Shown: positions 52,475 through 63,119 of the stretch, in pieces
Layout of the letters: each line of letters opens with the position of its first letter
How positions within the stretch are numbered: the stretch's first letter is position 1
Assembly (NCBI RefSeq): GCF_023053635.1
Contig: NC_086182.1
Span: 25,975,001-26,039,000, forward strand
From: Elgaria multicarinata webbii
Lineage: Eukaryota; Chordata; Lepidosauria; Squamata; Anguidae
Reading direction: 5' to 3'
DNA: 64,000 bases
The notes under the pieces: generated by a model
The model's database searches: none
Told to the model about the DNA's origin: nothing
Seen by the model: only the letters and a program-made list of their open reading frames with translations
Translations under genes and position numbers: made by a program

Positions 52475-54668
52475 GGGGTGTGCACGGACCCACCGCTCCG
52501 CTTCACTTGCAGATCCGCGATTTTCGGAGTGGGCCGCTTCGCCCCGCCCCCGCTCCGCCCACTTCCGCTCTGCTCCCCTCGGAGCTCCGGATCCGGATCG
52601 GAGCTCCATTTCCCCCCCCCATAGGGTTGCATTGAAAGCTAAAAAATTATACAACTTTTTTTCTGTTCAAGTTAGAAACCTCACGTTTGGCACCATGACA
52701 CCTCATGGGGGTATACACACGCACGCCAAGTTTCAAAGCAATCCCATCGTCCCCTGATTTTGGGGGAATTTTTGAAAATCGGGCACCCCATTCACACCCC
52801 TTTCAATAGCTCCATCAATTTGCATGTTAGAAACCTCAAACTCGGCACCATGATAGCTTATCCATGTGTCCCCATGGATGCCAAGTTTCAAGGCAATCCC
52901 ATCATCCCCTGATTTTTGGGGAATTTTTGAAAATCGGGCACCCCATTCACACCCCTTTCCATAGCTCCGTCAATTTGCACGTTAGAAACCTCAAACTCAC
53001 CACTGGGACAGCTTATCCATGTGTCCACGCGCATGCCAAGTTTCAAGCAAATCCCATCATCCCCTGATTTTTGCGGAATTTATGAAAATCCAACACGCCT
53101 TTCCATAGCTCCGTCAATTTTGCACGTTAAAAAAAACCCTCAAACGCACCACCATGAAAGCTTATCCAGGGATACATACGCATGCCAAGACTCAAGGCAG
53201 TCCCATCATCCCCTGTTTTTTGGCGGGGCTTAAACCTGCAAAATTTGGAACTTCCAAAACTCCAAGTGAGCGCAGGAAGGACTTCTCCCCTGAGTCAAAG
53301 CCACACACACACAACATCCCTGCGAGGTGGGCAGGGGAGGAGGGAGGGAAGGCAGGCAGGCAGGCATGCAGCTGGCATTTCTGGGGGCATAAGGAAGTGA
53401 GCCAAGGATAAGCCAGTAATGCATATAAAATGGAATAAATAAACAAATAAATAAACGAAGGAGGGGTGGAATTAAAAGCAGCAGTGATGCTGAAATAAAC
53501 AGCAAGAAGAACTTTTTAAAAAAGGCTATATCTGTCTTTTACCAGCAATAGGGGGACGTGCCCGGGGGAGAGGGAAGCAGCTGCCAGTTCAGCTCAAGAA
53601 AGCCATTGCTTCACCAACAGCTCTGAGAGAACTTGAGAAGTAAACGCTCACTTCAACTCATAATAGGCATCGGTCCACCACTAAGAAGTAAACGCTCACT
53701 TCGACTCATGATAGGCATTGCTCCACCATTTTACTCTCTTTGGAAGGCTCTGATGGCCTTCCAGTGCAGGAGAGAGTGGGGGCACGTCCACGATGAGATG
53801 CCCTAGGGGAGCTCATCCCCTTGCACCACATCTTTTCAGTTGTTCCCCAAAGTTAGGGTGGGTAGCAGTGCTGTGTTTCTATCTCTTATTCTTGGCTTAG
53901 TATATGATTTCAGGTTGTGTTTGTGCATTTGGTGGGGCTACTGTGTTAAAAAACACTGGGAAAAGTCCGTTCAGATTAAGAAAGAGAAGTTTCCCAGAAT
54001 CCCAAGTTACCCGTTTTGCCTATGCCCTCCTCTAACTTTGGGATCATGTGATCATGACCGGGAGCTGACTCTGCCCCCTCAGCCCTTTGAAAAAGGTATT
54101 TTTCCCGCTGATTTTTTTAAAAATTCTAGCGCGCGACCCGCACCACGCAGAGAGGTGAGAGTAGTCTCAAAATGACCCCCATCCATGACTCTCTGTGCAC
54201 AAGAATTTTCAGAATGATAGCTTAAAAATCAACCCAGTTATCCCCGATTGTTTTCCTCAATGCAATCCTATGGGCGAAAACCGCCGTTTGAGCCGCGCTG
54301 TCCGTTTGTTGACCCGATTTTTAAAAAATTCTAGCACGTGACCCACATGATGCAGAGAGGTGAGAGTAGTCTCAAAATGACCCCCATCCACGACTCTCTG
54401 TGCACAAGAATTTTCAGAACGATAGCTTAAAAATCAACCCAGTTATCCCCGATTGTTTTCCGCAATGCAATCCTATGGGCGAAATGTTTCAAGATGGCGA
54501 TCGGAGCGCTCCGCCTGAACTAGGAGCTCCGAAAAATGGCCGCTTCTCTTCGCCTTGCTTCTAGGCGTCCGCGGTCCGCTTCTACTCCACCTCTGGGTAA
54601 GGCGGAGCAGGCCAATCCGCTACTGCTTCTCCGCTCCTAATCGGAGCGGAGCAAATGCCTATTCTTTA
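52475..54668. mobile_element. 2.2-kb composite repeat element with two internal tandem arrays
   Basis: The left edge AGGGGTGTGCACGGACC is followed by CGCTCCGC-rich sequence to GGAGCTCCAT. The right edge mirrors this with GGAGCTCCGAAAAATGGCC and CGGAGCGGAGCAAATGCC. Inside are about four degenerate units of 120-150 bp (AGAAACCTCAAACTC, GCCAAGTTTCAAGGCAATCC, CATCATCCCCTGATTTTT) at 52670-53230. There are also two units of about 200 bp at 54115-54490 (CAGAGAGGTGAGAGTAGTCT, CAACCCAGTTATCCCCGATT). The core 53230-54110 is unlike either array and has a duplicated AAGTAAACGCTCACTTC (53638 and 53687). No transposase frame. Non-autonomous DNA element suspected. Confidence 0.55.
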
Positions 54669-55089
54669 CATCTGAATTCAACAGGTCAAGTCTGACTAAA
54701 TTTGGAAACAACCCACTGTCTGCATGGAGCTTTCAAGGAAAGCGTGTTAGAGTTCTCAGAATCCTACTTTTTATTTTGAAAGAAAGTTACTGGTCCTTAT
54801 GGATGCTGGGGCAACTTGAAAACAATCATGTTGCTAGAAAACTCCTCAAATGTTGCAAGCAAGCAAGACATAAATGTGGTTACTTCTCTCCAAGAATGCA
54901 GTGGTCATTCCACCTGGCTATTATAAACAAACATCATGTTGTAATAGTATGAAAGAGTCAGTACCTGAATTTAGGGACGTTGGAGAATTCTGCAATGGAA
55001 TCTGACAAGTTTGGATTTCTATGAATCTGACCTTTGGATTCCTCAGCGGTCTGGGCTTTTCTGAGTCACATGGATTCCATCGACTTGGG

Positions 55090-55408
55090 GAACACATTTT
55101 TTTCTCACACTTTCTGAAATTTTACGCAAATTTAGTCATAGAAAAATATGTCAAATAAGAAAAAACACTGGCCAAAAATGTGCATTTCCCCCATAGGCCA
55201 AAGTATGAAAATGCACACGGAGGGGATTTGTGCATTGGGGAGTTGCACATTTTTGCAAGTGTGAATTTGTGCAAAAGGAAATTTGTGCTAATTCAAGATA
55301 TTGGGGAAAAAATCTGTTTCTGCAAATGAGCAGATGATGGAATGAAAGTCACCTGATAATCCATGAAATGCAGATGGAATGGATTTAACGAAATCCCTAC
55401 ATCCCTAC
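55090..55408 (-). repeat. Dispersed repeat 'AGGGATGTACGGAT', copy 3
   Basis: Reverse reading begins TAGGGATGTAGGGATTTCGT, then ATCCATTCCATCTGCATTTC and ATCAGGTGACTTTCATTCC, and ends near TTTCTATGACTAAATTTGCG. It aligns with 22541-22815 and 3029-3300. Confidence 0.7.
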
Positions 55409-55494
55409 ATGGATTTTCTTATTGTCACTTCCCACCCATTCCTTTTTCATCACATCTGTTAAATCACAAGTCGCTGTTTTAACTGCCTTGAACT

Positions 55495-55560
55495 TTTACT
55501 TATTTCATTTCATTTCTATACTGTCCCATAGCCAAAGCTCTCTGGGCAGTTTACAGCCAT

Positions 55561-55615
<55 letters not shown>

Positions 55616-56045
55616 TAATAATAATAACAACAACAATGTAATAAAAGTAGTCTAATTTTTTTAACATAGTAACATTAAAACAATGAAAGCAGCTAAAGCA
55701 ATTTAAATAAACATTTTCCCCCTAATAGACCTGTTCTCAAACAGCAGACATAGATGCCACACCATATACTGTTAAATGCCTGGGAGTAGAGGGTGGTCTT
55801 TACCTGGCACTGAAATGATGACAATGTTGGCACCAGACAGGCCTCTGTAAGGAGCTCATTCTGGAATCAGGGGGACACCACTGAGAAGGCCCTCTCCCTT
55901 GTTGCCACTTTCTGAACCTCCCTTGGGAGTGGCACTCAGAGGTGGACCTCAGATGTTGATCGTAGAGTCTGGGTGTTTTCAGGTCAGGAGAGGTGTTCTG
56001 TCAGATATTGTGGTCCCAAGGCACGTAAGGCAGAATATGTGGCTG
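55495..56045 (-). repeat. L2-type 3' end (minus) with (TAA)n expansion
   Basis: CCATAGCCAAAGCTCTCTGGG and CAGTTTACAGCC (reversed tail 'gcggttta'). A (TAA)n tract at 55562-55640 interrupts it. Then comes reversed C-terminal sequence including GAAGGCCCTCTCCCTTGTTG. Confidence 0.7.
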
Positions 56046-56074
56046 CTATGAAATGGACACGTATGTTGAGGATT

Positions 56075-56455
56075 TATTTATTTATTTATTTATTACATTT
56101 TTATGCCACCCAATAGCTGAAGCTCTCTGGGCGGTTCACAAAAATTAAAACCATAATAAAACAACCAACAGGTTAAAAACACAAATACAAAATACAGTAT
56201 AAAAAGCACAACCAGGATAAGACCACGCAGCAAAAATTGATATAAGATTAAAATACAGAGTTAGAACAGTAAAATTTAACTTTAAGTTAAAATTAAGTGT
56301 TAAAATACTGAGAGAATAAAAAGGTCTTCAGCTGGCGATGAAAGGAGTACAGTGTAGGAGCCAGGTGGACCTCTCTGGGGAGCTCATTCCACAGCTGGGG
56401 TGCCACAGCAAAGAAAGCCCTCCTCCTAGTAGCCACCTGCCTCACTTCCTTGGAT
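56075..56455 (-). repeat. L2-type 3' end (minus), second copy
   Basis: Starts with a (TTTA)n tail, then CACCCAATAGCTGAAGCTCT, CTGGGCGGTTCACAAAAATT, and ends with AGCTCATTCCACAGCTGGGG / TGCCACAGCAAAGAAAGCCC, the reverse of the 'RAFxAVAPQLWNEL' coding end. Better preserved than its neighbour at 55495. Confidence 0.82.
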
Positions 56456-56519
56456 CATTATCAAAGGAATCAAAAATAAAACTGCCACTTTCAACATGCC
56501 TTTAAAGAAGTCTCTGGTG

Positions 56520-57060
56520 CGACACTTGACTTAAGGTGGAGATCGCCACAGCTCAAAAATGGTAGAGCTGGTGCAGAAAAGGACAACTATAATGATCTAG
56601 GAGGTGGAGTAACTCTCCTATGGGTAAATGTTACACTGTTTGGGGCTTTTTAGCTTAGAAAGAAAGGAGCAAGTCAGGACATGATAGATATGCACAAATT
56701 GGTGTGGAGAAAGTAGATTAGGAAATGCTTTTCTCCCTCTCTCATAACTTCTAGAACCTGGAGTCATACATTCAAATGAATGGTGGAGATTCAGGACAGA
56801 CAAAAAGGAAGAACTTCATCACATAGTGCATAGTTAAATTATGGAATTTGTTACCACAAGATGTCATGATGACAACCATTTTGAATTACGATTAGACAAA
56901 TTCATGGAAGATAAGCCTATCAAAGCTATTTCACTTTTGCCTTGCTTGTGGGTCTCCCGTAGGCATTTGGCTGGCTGGCATAAGAATAGAATGTTCCCCT
57001 GGGCTTTAGATTGGTCCAAGAGGGCTCTTCTGTTCTAAACAAATGTAGTAAATAATCAAA
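56520..57060 (+). repeat. Old CR1 3'-region fragment
   Basis: TTTGGGGCTTTTTAGCTTAG, AGTCAGGACATGATAGATAT and CTCCCTCTCTCATAACTTCT, then TTAAATTATGGAATTTGTTA. These are counterparts of the LFSLE...GDMIxxY and LWNxL stretch of CR1. Many changes. Confidence 0.75.
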
Positions 57061-57465
57061 AATGTTAAAAGGCAGTATATAAATGCAGTAAATAATAAAA
57101 TAAACCCTACATAACTCTGATCTATAACTAATTGCTACACTGAAAAAATGGTATTCATATTTATTTATTCCATATCCTGTTAAATGCCTTCCTTGCTATT
57201 AGCAATGAAATGATGCTTGTAGTTAACAATTAACCATTTTCAACCTTGTCTTTCTTTTAAGAAATCTGATTCATTTTATGTTTTGGCCAACTCATCACTC
57301 CATTATGCAAAAAAGAAAAAAACAGTGGCACTGAATAATAGAATTGTCTAGTTCTTCTGCTGATGTCGGCATAGAAAAGCTGCTATGATGGTGTTAGAGC
57401 AAATAGGAAGAAGTTACTTGAGGGTTTAAGCCAATAGAGTCTTTTTCATAGCCACATGTATATAC

Positions 57466-57716
57466 AGGATCTACACTACTGCTTTATAGCAGTATCGAAG
57501 TGCACTGACAACTGTTGGGGCACATGATACACCTATACCAAACAGAATCTAACACTATAGAAGCAGTATATAGAATGTGTCATGGACTCCAACAGTTGTC
57601 AGTGCACTTCAATACCGCTATAAAGCAGTAGTGTAGATCCTGCCTGAATGTACCGCTTTCATACCACTTTGATAGTGCTATATCCTGCTTGGTGTAGATC
57701 TGGCCTACAATTTCCT
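57466..57716. mobile_element. MITE, 'GATCTACACTACTGCTTTA' family, doubled form
   Basis: GGATCTACACTACTGCTTTA at the left, AAAGCAGTAGTGTAGATCC at about 57622-57642, then TACCGCTTTCATACCACTTT and a second end TGGTGTAGATCTGGCC at 57716. Like 42057 it combines two related foldbacks, so the outer right end may belong to another copy. Confidence 0.75.
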
Positions 57717-58454
57717 CACCAATTATTACTGATAGCTGAATTATGGCTGAATTCAGACTGTTTAAAGATGGCTAAGGGTGATAGGGCTTGTAGTTAAAAA
57801 CATCTAGGGGGCTCAAGGTTTGGGAAGGCTGGTTTAAAGAGAGAATATTTTGTAGGCATTTTGCATCAAATACGAGTATATGGATTCTTTTTGGGGCGTA
57901 TGTTTAAGACAAATTCATAAAAAGTACAATAGACTCAATCTGATTCCACTGTCCTGGCTATCTTCAACCCAGGAACATGGGAACTGTAGTTCTGAAGGAA
58001 TCTAGAGAGACCTCCAACATCTCATTTTCAGCACCACCACCAAATTACAATTCCCAGCACTCCTCAGGAGAAGACATTGCATGTGTTTAACCAGTTTACC
58101 TTTATTTATGGGAATGGAGAAAAGGGGGCATTCCGGCGGGCGGGGAGGGGAAGAGATCAGAGACGCCAGGATATGAATTATCCTGAGCCTCTTCCAGCCT
58201 CCTTCCCTCCCCCTCCAAACTGTGCTTGCTAGATGGTCTTAAAAGCCCAACTAACAAAATCTGCAGGGAGAGCAGACAGGGAGCTGAAGATTGGCTCCAC
58301 CACTCCTTGCACCCTGCATTGGATGGTTTGAGTTCAGCAGCTTCTGGTCACCGAAGGTGTAATCAACAGGACTGGGCCCTGAGGCTGTGATCCTATACAC
58401 ATTTAGCCAGGAGCAAGTCCCAGTGAACTCCATGGGATTTACATCCCAGTAGAC

Positions 58455-58755
58455 ATGTACGAGCCTCGTGTGGCGCAGAGCAGTAAAGCAGCAGTTTCTG
58501 CAGCTGAAACTCTCCCCACGGCCTGAGTTCAATCCCAGCGGAAGCTGGTTTCAGGCAGCCGGCTTGGGTCAACTCAGCCTTCCACCCTCCCGAGGTTGGT
58601 AAAATGAGTACCCAGTTAGCTGGGGGAAAGGTAGTAATGGTCGGGGAAGGCAATGGCAAACCACCCCGCTATAAGGCCTGCCAAGAAAACATCAGCGAAA
58701 GCTGGCATCCCTCCAAGAGTCAGTAATGACTCAGTGCTTGCACGAGAGGAGACAT
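58455..58755 (+). mobile_element. tRNA-derived SINE with BovB-like 3' part
   Basis: The head CTCGTGTGGCGCAGAGCAGT and GTTCAATCCC box are followed by AAATGAGTACCCAGTTAGCT, GGGGAAGGCAATGGCAAACC and CTGCCAAGAAAACATC, and a tail GAGTCAGTAATGACTCAGTG. The 'ggcaaaccacccc...gccaagaaaac' block resembles squamate BovB 3' sequence, as described for Sauria-type SINEs; family assignment is by memory. Confidence 0.7.
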
Positions 58756-59309
58756 GTACAGGATTACACTGTTACTGTATTGTTTTATTGCACTGATTAC
58801 ATTTTAAGTCATACCATGACTAGAGAGAAAAGTTTTCATTTCCATTCTATGTTTCCTCCAGCATCAATGGGGTTAGCTTGTTTATTATCTTCATGGCAAC
58901 CATGTGAGGAGGGCGAGGCTGGGAGATGTATGTCTTTCCTGGCTGGGCCATGCAGTGCTCACACACGGTGAGGTTTTTTGGCTGAGTGGAGATCTTAGCA
59001 GCCCAACTTATTGCTCTGAACTATACCACACTGCTCTTAACTGTATCTGCAGGCCCTCAGTCAGCCCCCAAGCTGCAATGTGTGTTCACACATGAGCTGG
59101 CATTCAAGTAAACGGGGGAGGAAATATCTGTGAGTTACAATATCTGTGAGGACAACTGAACAGTTATTTGTTTTAGTTTCAAGGGACCGGTAACAGTGAG
59201 TGCTCAGAAATGCACACGGAAAGCTTTCCAAGTCGGAAATGATAAGGGGAACACTAATGAAGAGAAAGGAGACATAATGCAGCCTTATGCATTTTTTGGC
59301 TGGGTTCAA

Positions 59310-59372
59310 ACCTCTCTCTCTCTCTCTCCCCCTCCCTCCCTCCCTTCCCTTAAAACACACACACACAGCATC
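59310..59372. repeat. (CT)n / CCCT / (CA)n low-complexity tract
   Basis: Pyrimidine-rich run followed by a short (CA)n, about 600 bp upstream of the ADAMTS15 TATA-like box. Confidence 0.85.
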
Positions 59373-59827
59373 CTTTTGGCTGCAGCCTTTGGCTTGTCAA
59401 CGCTTTCCTGGGGTTCAGGAAACCTCAAAAGATCTGGCCACAAACAAAACACAGTCCTATGAAAAAAAAACAGCGGAGTCAGAGAAACGCAGGAACTTTA
59501 ATTAGAGAAAGAGGGGGCGGGGTAGAGCGAGAGCGATGCCCTAAAGTGGGACGTGGGGCAAAGCGTCTGCAAAGAAGGCACGAAAAGGAACAGCAGACGC
59601 AGCAGCACCGCTGCCGAGCGTCTCTCCACCCCACCCACCCCACTATTCAAAAAGGAAAAGGAACAATTGCAAAAGTCAGCTAAATTTTGGGCGGGTTTGC
59701 AAACAAATTTGCGCTGGCTCTTTAAAACGCGAGCAGAAGGCGCCGCACAGAGCTCCTTGCAGCAACTCAGAGCGCTGCAAGTGGTTGAGGGCAGCCCAAT
59801 AAGACTCTTCAGCACCTCCCCTTGGAA

Positions 59828-59860
59828 AGAAAAAAAGAAAGAAAGAAAGAAAGAAAGAAA
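59828..59860. repeat. (GAAA)n microsatellite near the ADAMTS15 promoter
   Basis: AAAGAAAGAAAG tract 60 bp upstream of the TATA-like box; a polypurine run that could vary in length between individuals. Confidence 0.9.
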
Positions 59861-59917
59861 CTCTCGTTACAAACCCCTGGATCTATTAAAAAAAAAAATT
59901 GGCACATGACAGCAATG

Positions 59918-59925
59918 TATATAAG
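59918..59925 (+). promoter_or_regulatory. TATA-like box of ADAMTS15
   Basis: TATATAAG, about 285 bp upstream of the start codon. It sits at the left margin of the CpG island and just after an A-run. Transcription would be expected to begin near 59950, giving a leader of about 255 nt. Confidence 0.5.
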
Positions 59926-59949
59926 GCCCTAACAAGCCCGATGCCTTTT

Positions 59950-60205
59950 GGAAAAGGCAGGTACCGTGAGGGGGGGAAAGGCACGGCGGGGATGCCTGCT
60001 TAAGCTAGACCAGGGCTCGGAACCGGAGCGGGGGCTAGGCGAAAGGCGAAAGGCGCAAGGCTCGCCGGGTCGGGGAGCTGGATTTCCCCCGGAGTGCCCC
60101 GGGGTTCCTTTCTCCCGCGTGGCGGATGTGCAGCGGACCCCGGCAGCCCCACCGGCTCTGCTCGCTCCCTCTCTCCGCCCTCCTGCCCTCCCTATCGCCG
60201 CAGCC
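59950..60205 (+). promoter_or_regulatory. ADAMTS15: ADAMTS15 5' UTR (approximate) with two uORFs
   Basis: Inferred leader. Two upstream ATGs lie in it. The one at 59992 reads ATG CCT GCT TAA (three codons). The one at 60126 opens a 93-codon frame ending at 60407, so it overlaps the main start out of frame. The ATG at 60126 has a weak context (C at -3), so leaky scanning to the main ATG is plausible. The upstream open stretch in the main frame from 59948 has no ATG. Confidence 0.45.
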
Positions 60206-61183
60206 ATGCCGCTGCCGCGGGGCTCCCTCGCGCTCTGCCTGGCCCTCCTGCCTGCGCTCTGCGCGCCCCTGGAGACCGAGGTGGTCACCCCGCTCCGCCT
60301 CGACCCGGACCTCAACGGGCGCCAGTATTTCCAGCGGGGCCCCGAGGATCCCCCGCAGCAAGGAGCGATCTTCCAGATCAGCGCCTTCCGCGAGGATTTC
60401 TACTTGAACCTGACCCCGGACGCGCAGTTCCTGGCGCCCTCCTTCGCCACGCAGTACCTGGGCGCCCACGCGGCCGGCCGGGGCGAGCAGCAGGGCGACC
60501 TGCGCCACTGCTTCTACTCCGGGGACGTCAACTCGGAGCGGGACTCCTTCGCCGCCTTGAGCCTGTGCGGCGGGCTGACGGGGGCGTTCGGCTACCGCGG
60601 GGGCGAGTACCTCATCAGCCCCTTGCGCAACGCCAGCGGCGACCGGGCGCGGCGCAACAGCCAAGGCCAGCACCTGTTGCAGCGCCGGAGCGCGCCGGGC
60701 CACGCCGCCACCTCCCGCTGCGGCGTGGGCTCCAGCCTGAACCCGGCCATCCTGCAGGCGCTGGAGAAGTACAAGTTCAGCCAGGCCGACGGCCGGCCCA
60801 GCCCGCGCGCCAACGAGACGGGCCGGCCCGGGGCGCCCAAGAAGAGCGGCCGCGCCAAGCGCTTCGTCTCCATCCCCCGCTACGTGGAGACGCTGGTGGT
60901 GGCCGACGAGTCCATGGCCAAGTTCCACGGCGACGACCTGCAGCACTACCTGCTCACCCTGATGGCCACGGCGGCCCGCCTCTACCGGCACGCCAGCATC
61001 CAGAACCCCATCAACCTGGCCGTGGTCAAGTTCATGGTCATCGGGCAGGACGACAAAGGGCCCAAGGTGACGGGCAACGCGGCGCTCAGCCTGCGGAATT
61101 TCTGCGTCTGGCAGAAGAAGTGGAACAAGGGCAGCGACAAGCACCCCGAGTACTGGGACACGGCCATCCTCTTCACCAAGCAG
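60206..61183 (+). CDS. ADAMTS15: ADAMTS15 coding exon 1 (signal peptide, prodomain, first part of protease)
   Basis: Encodes residues 1-326 of a secreted, furin-processed zinc metalloprotease; the mammalian enzyme is a hyalectanase that cleaves versican and aggrecan. The start at 60206 has G at -3. The signal peptide is residues 1-21 (SLALCLALLPALCAP). The prodomain has RLDPDLNGRQY, HCFYSGDVNSERDSFAALSL and a cysteine-switch-like SRCGVGSS (170-177). The furin site RAKR (216-219) precedes FVSIPRYVETLVVADESM. The exon continues in the protease domain to NFCVWQKKWNKGSDKHPEYW and ends at ILFTKQ before a CAG|GTGGGT donor, phase 0. Recalled human ADAMTS15 matches closely (e.g. KVTGNAAL, KRFVSIPRYVETLVVADESM). 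The zinc site is in later exons outside the window. Base composition is very GC-rich, consistent with a CpG-island first exon. Confidence 0.96.
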
Positions 61184-62650
61184 GTGGGTGCCTCCAGAGA
61201 CGCGGGGGGCTGGAAGGAAGGGAAGTAGGCAGGCGGGCGGGCGGGGGGCGGGCGCGAGCCGGCTCGCCAGCCAGCCAGCCAGCCAGCCGTGGGGCTTCAG
61301 CGCTTTAGATGTCGCCTCCTGTCCTGCGCCTTTGGCGAGGCCGGGAGGGCACCGCACGTCGCTGCCGCCGCCTTGCGCCCTGGGCGCCCTGCCTTGCCCC
61401 TGCCTCTCTTCCCCGCCGCCTTGCGTCCCCTCCGGGCAAGGCTGCGGGGCGCCCCTCTCGGCCGCCCTCCTCCCAAGCCCTCTCCAAGGCGCAAGCGCTA
61501 GAGGAGCGCAGAGCGGGCGCGCAAAGGGATCCCCTTTCCACGGACCGTCGATGGGCTTGTTCGACCCGGCTTCGTGACTTCAGAACCCGGGGAGTTTGGA
61601 CCTGGCAGCCAATAAGGCTGGTTGGCCTCATCGAAGGAGGCTCTGTAATAATAATTCTCATTCTCTCTCTCCTCTCTCTCTTTCTCTCTCTCACTCTGTG
61701 TGTGTGTAGAATTGGCTCTCCTGTCCTTGTTTTAGTTTCTGCAGTTTTAAGACTACAGCATCCAATGGAGGCTTACTTAGGAGTAAGGCGTCCATTGAAC
61801 GAAGTGGGGAGTTATTCCAAAATAAACATACAAGATTGGGCTGCACCTGCCGTCAAGGGCACGTCAACAAAGGCCTTCAGAATATGTCTGGCTAATGACA
61901 GCGGATGGGTTTTGCTAATCGGTTGTGTGGGCTTGGGGGTGATTTGCCAAAGAAAGGCAGGGCGCCTATGAAGCTGCTTCATTTAGCCTAGAACCCGGTT
62001 GCCTGCTAGGACTGGCTGTGACTCTTCAGGGTCTCTCCCTGCCCCTTGAGGGTTTTAATGCAGCGGCCAGGAACTGAAGTTTGGATTTTCTGCATCCGAA
62101 GCATGTGCTCTTTTGCTGAGCCCTGGCCCCTCCCATAGCTCAGTGGTAGCTCAAAGAGGGGAACTCGTGGGCCGTGTGCTTGGCATACGTGGAATTCCTT
62201 TGGAACAGCAAGCCAAGGGGGAAAAAAACAAGCGCCCGTTGGCACAAGTTTTTCTTTTTCTTTTTAGTGAGACCAGTAAATGGGTCAGAGGAAAGACATT
62301 CTTCAAGCGGAGGCATTTTCAGCAAGAAGCTGCAATTTGCCACTGGGCACCTCTTTGGGCAGGGCGGAGCCACGAACCTTCTCCTTTCATCCTGCTTCTC
62401 CCTCTTTCCTCCCTTTTCCTGCCTATTGGCTCTTGGCTGCCAATTACTCGATGCAGCAGACTTTCATTTCATGACCCAGAGCAGCAATCATCTGTGGCTC
62501 TGAACGTTTGCTGGATGCATCTGTAAATGCAACTTGAGGATTTTATTTTATTTTTTTACTTCTTCTTTTTTTTACTGGGGGTGGCGCAGGGAGGCAAGAC
62601 TTCCCAGGGATGGAAATATATTTCCCCGATTCTCATACTACTAGGACTTC
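61184..62650 (+). other. Start of ADAMTS15 intron 1
   Basis: Begins at the GTGGGT donor. GC-rich to about 61560, then ordinary sequence. A (CT)n/(TG)n run lies at 61660-61707. An old minus-strand tRNA-Ala SINE lies at about 61950-62150 (TAGCTCAGTGGTAG is not part of its head; TTTTGCTGAG and CAGGAACTGAAG are). Large open frames on both strands follow base composition and show no ADAMTS motif. Confidence 0.6.
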
Positions 62651-62654
62651 CAGG

Positions 62655-62932
62655 GTGATACAGTGAAATGAGTAGGCAGAATGTTCAGGACAGAGGAAGA
62701 CAATGCCTTTTCACGCAATGAACTCATGGGATTCACTGGCACAAGATGTGGTAATGGTCAGTGACATTAGCTATGACAGCTCAATGGGGCTTCTATGTTG
62801 AGGGATAGTGTATCTATGCATACTAGTTACTGAAGGATTCCCCCCTTTCCAAGGAAGGGCTATAAAAAGGAGGCAAGGCTAGGTGAACCCTTGGCCTGAT
62901 CCAACAAGGCTTGCATTACATTCTTATTTGTT
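62655..62932 (+). repeat. Old CR1 3'-region fragment (ADAMTS15 intron 1)
   Basis: AATGTTCAGGACAGAGGAAG, TTTTCACGCAATGAACTC, GGATTCACTGGCACAAGATG and GGTGAACCCTTGGCCTGATC, ending TACATTCTTATTTG. It corresponds to the last coding part and 3' UTR of the 35528-type CR1. Confidence 0.7.
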
Positions 62933-63119
62933 CAATTGCGCCAAGAATTGGCTTCCTTTCTGAACTCTCCAAAACAGCTGGATGTGACAGCAATGTCTTT
63001 TCTGAAGCTGTTGCAGAATCCTCTGTTGCAAAGCGCCTAGGAAACTTGAGAGCCATTAATATGTTCCTCACCCATGTGAGTTCTCTTCCTTTGGAAACCA
63101 TTAGCTCTCACGTGCCTTG

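Larger units (their letters stand above)
59930..61560. promoter_or_regulatory. CpG island over ADAMTS15 promoter, exon 1 and start of intron 1
   Basis: The sequence changes from AT-balanced to strongly GC-rich with frequent CG dinucleotides from about 59930 to about 61560, with no recognisable transposon inside. It covers the leader, the whole first coding exon and about 380 bp of intron. Confidence 0.75.

Noticed and set aside
52670-53230. CRISPR-like array
   Set aside because: Units are 120-150 bp, degenerate and without unique spacers; it is a eukaryotic tandem array within a dispersed element.
59948-60205. In-frame 86-codon N-terminal extension of ADAMTS15
   Set aside because: It has no ATG (the frame opens on TTG), and a good signal peptide begins at the ATG at 60206.
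60094-61308. 404-codon plus-strand frame overlapping ADAMTS15 exon 1 in another phase
   Set aside because: Composition is Pro/Arg/Gly/Ala-rich from the GC bias and it crosses the splice donor; the ADAMTS15 frame explains the region fully.
60035-61357. 440-codon open frame on the minus strand opposite ADAMTS15 exon 1
   Set aside because: It is the antisense shadow of a GC-rich coding exon; the product is low-complexity Ala/Gly/Val/Arg with no family motif.
61309-61971. 220-codon frame as ADAMTS15 exon 2
   Set aside because: No disintegrin or protease motif; it lies directly after the splice donor and follows GC-rich intron composition.
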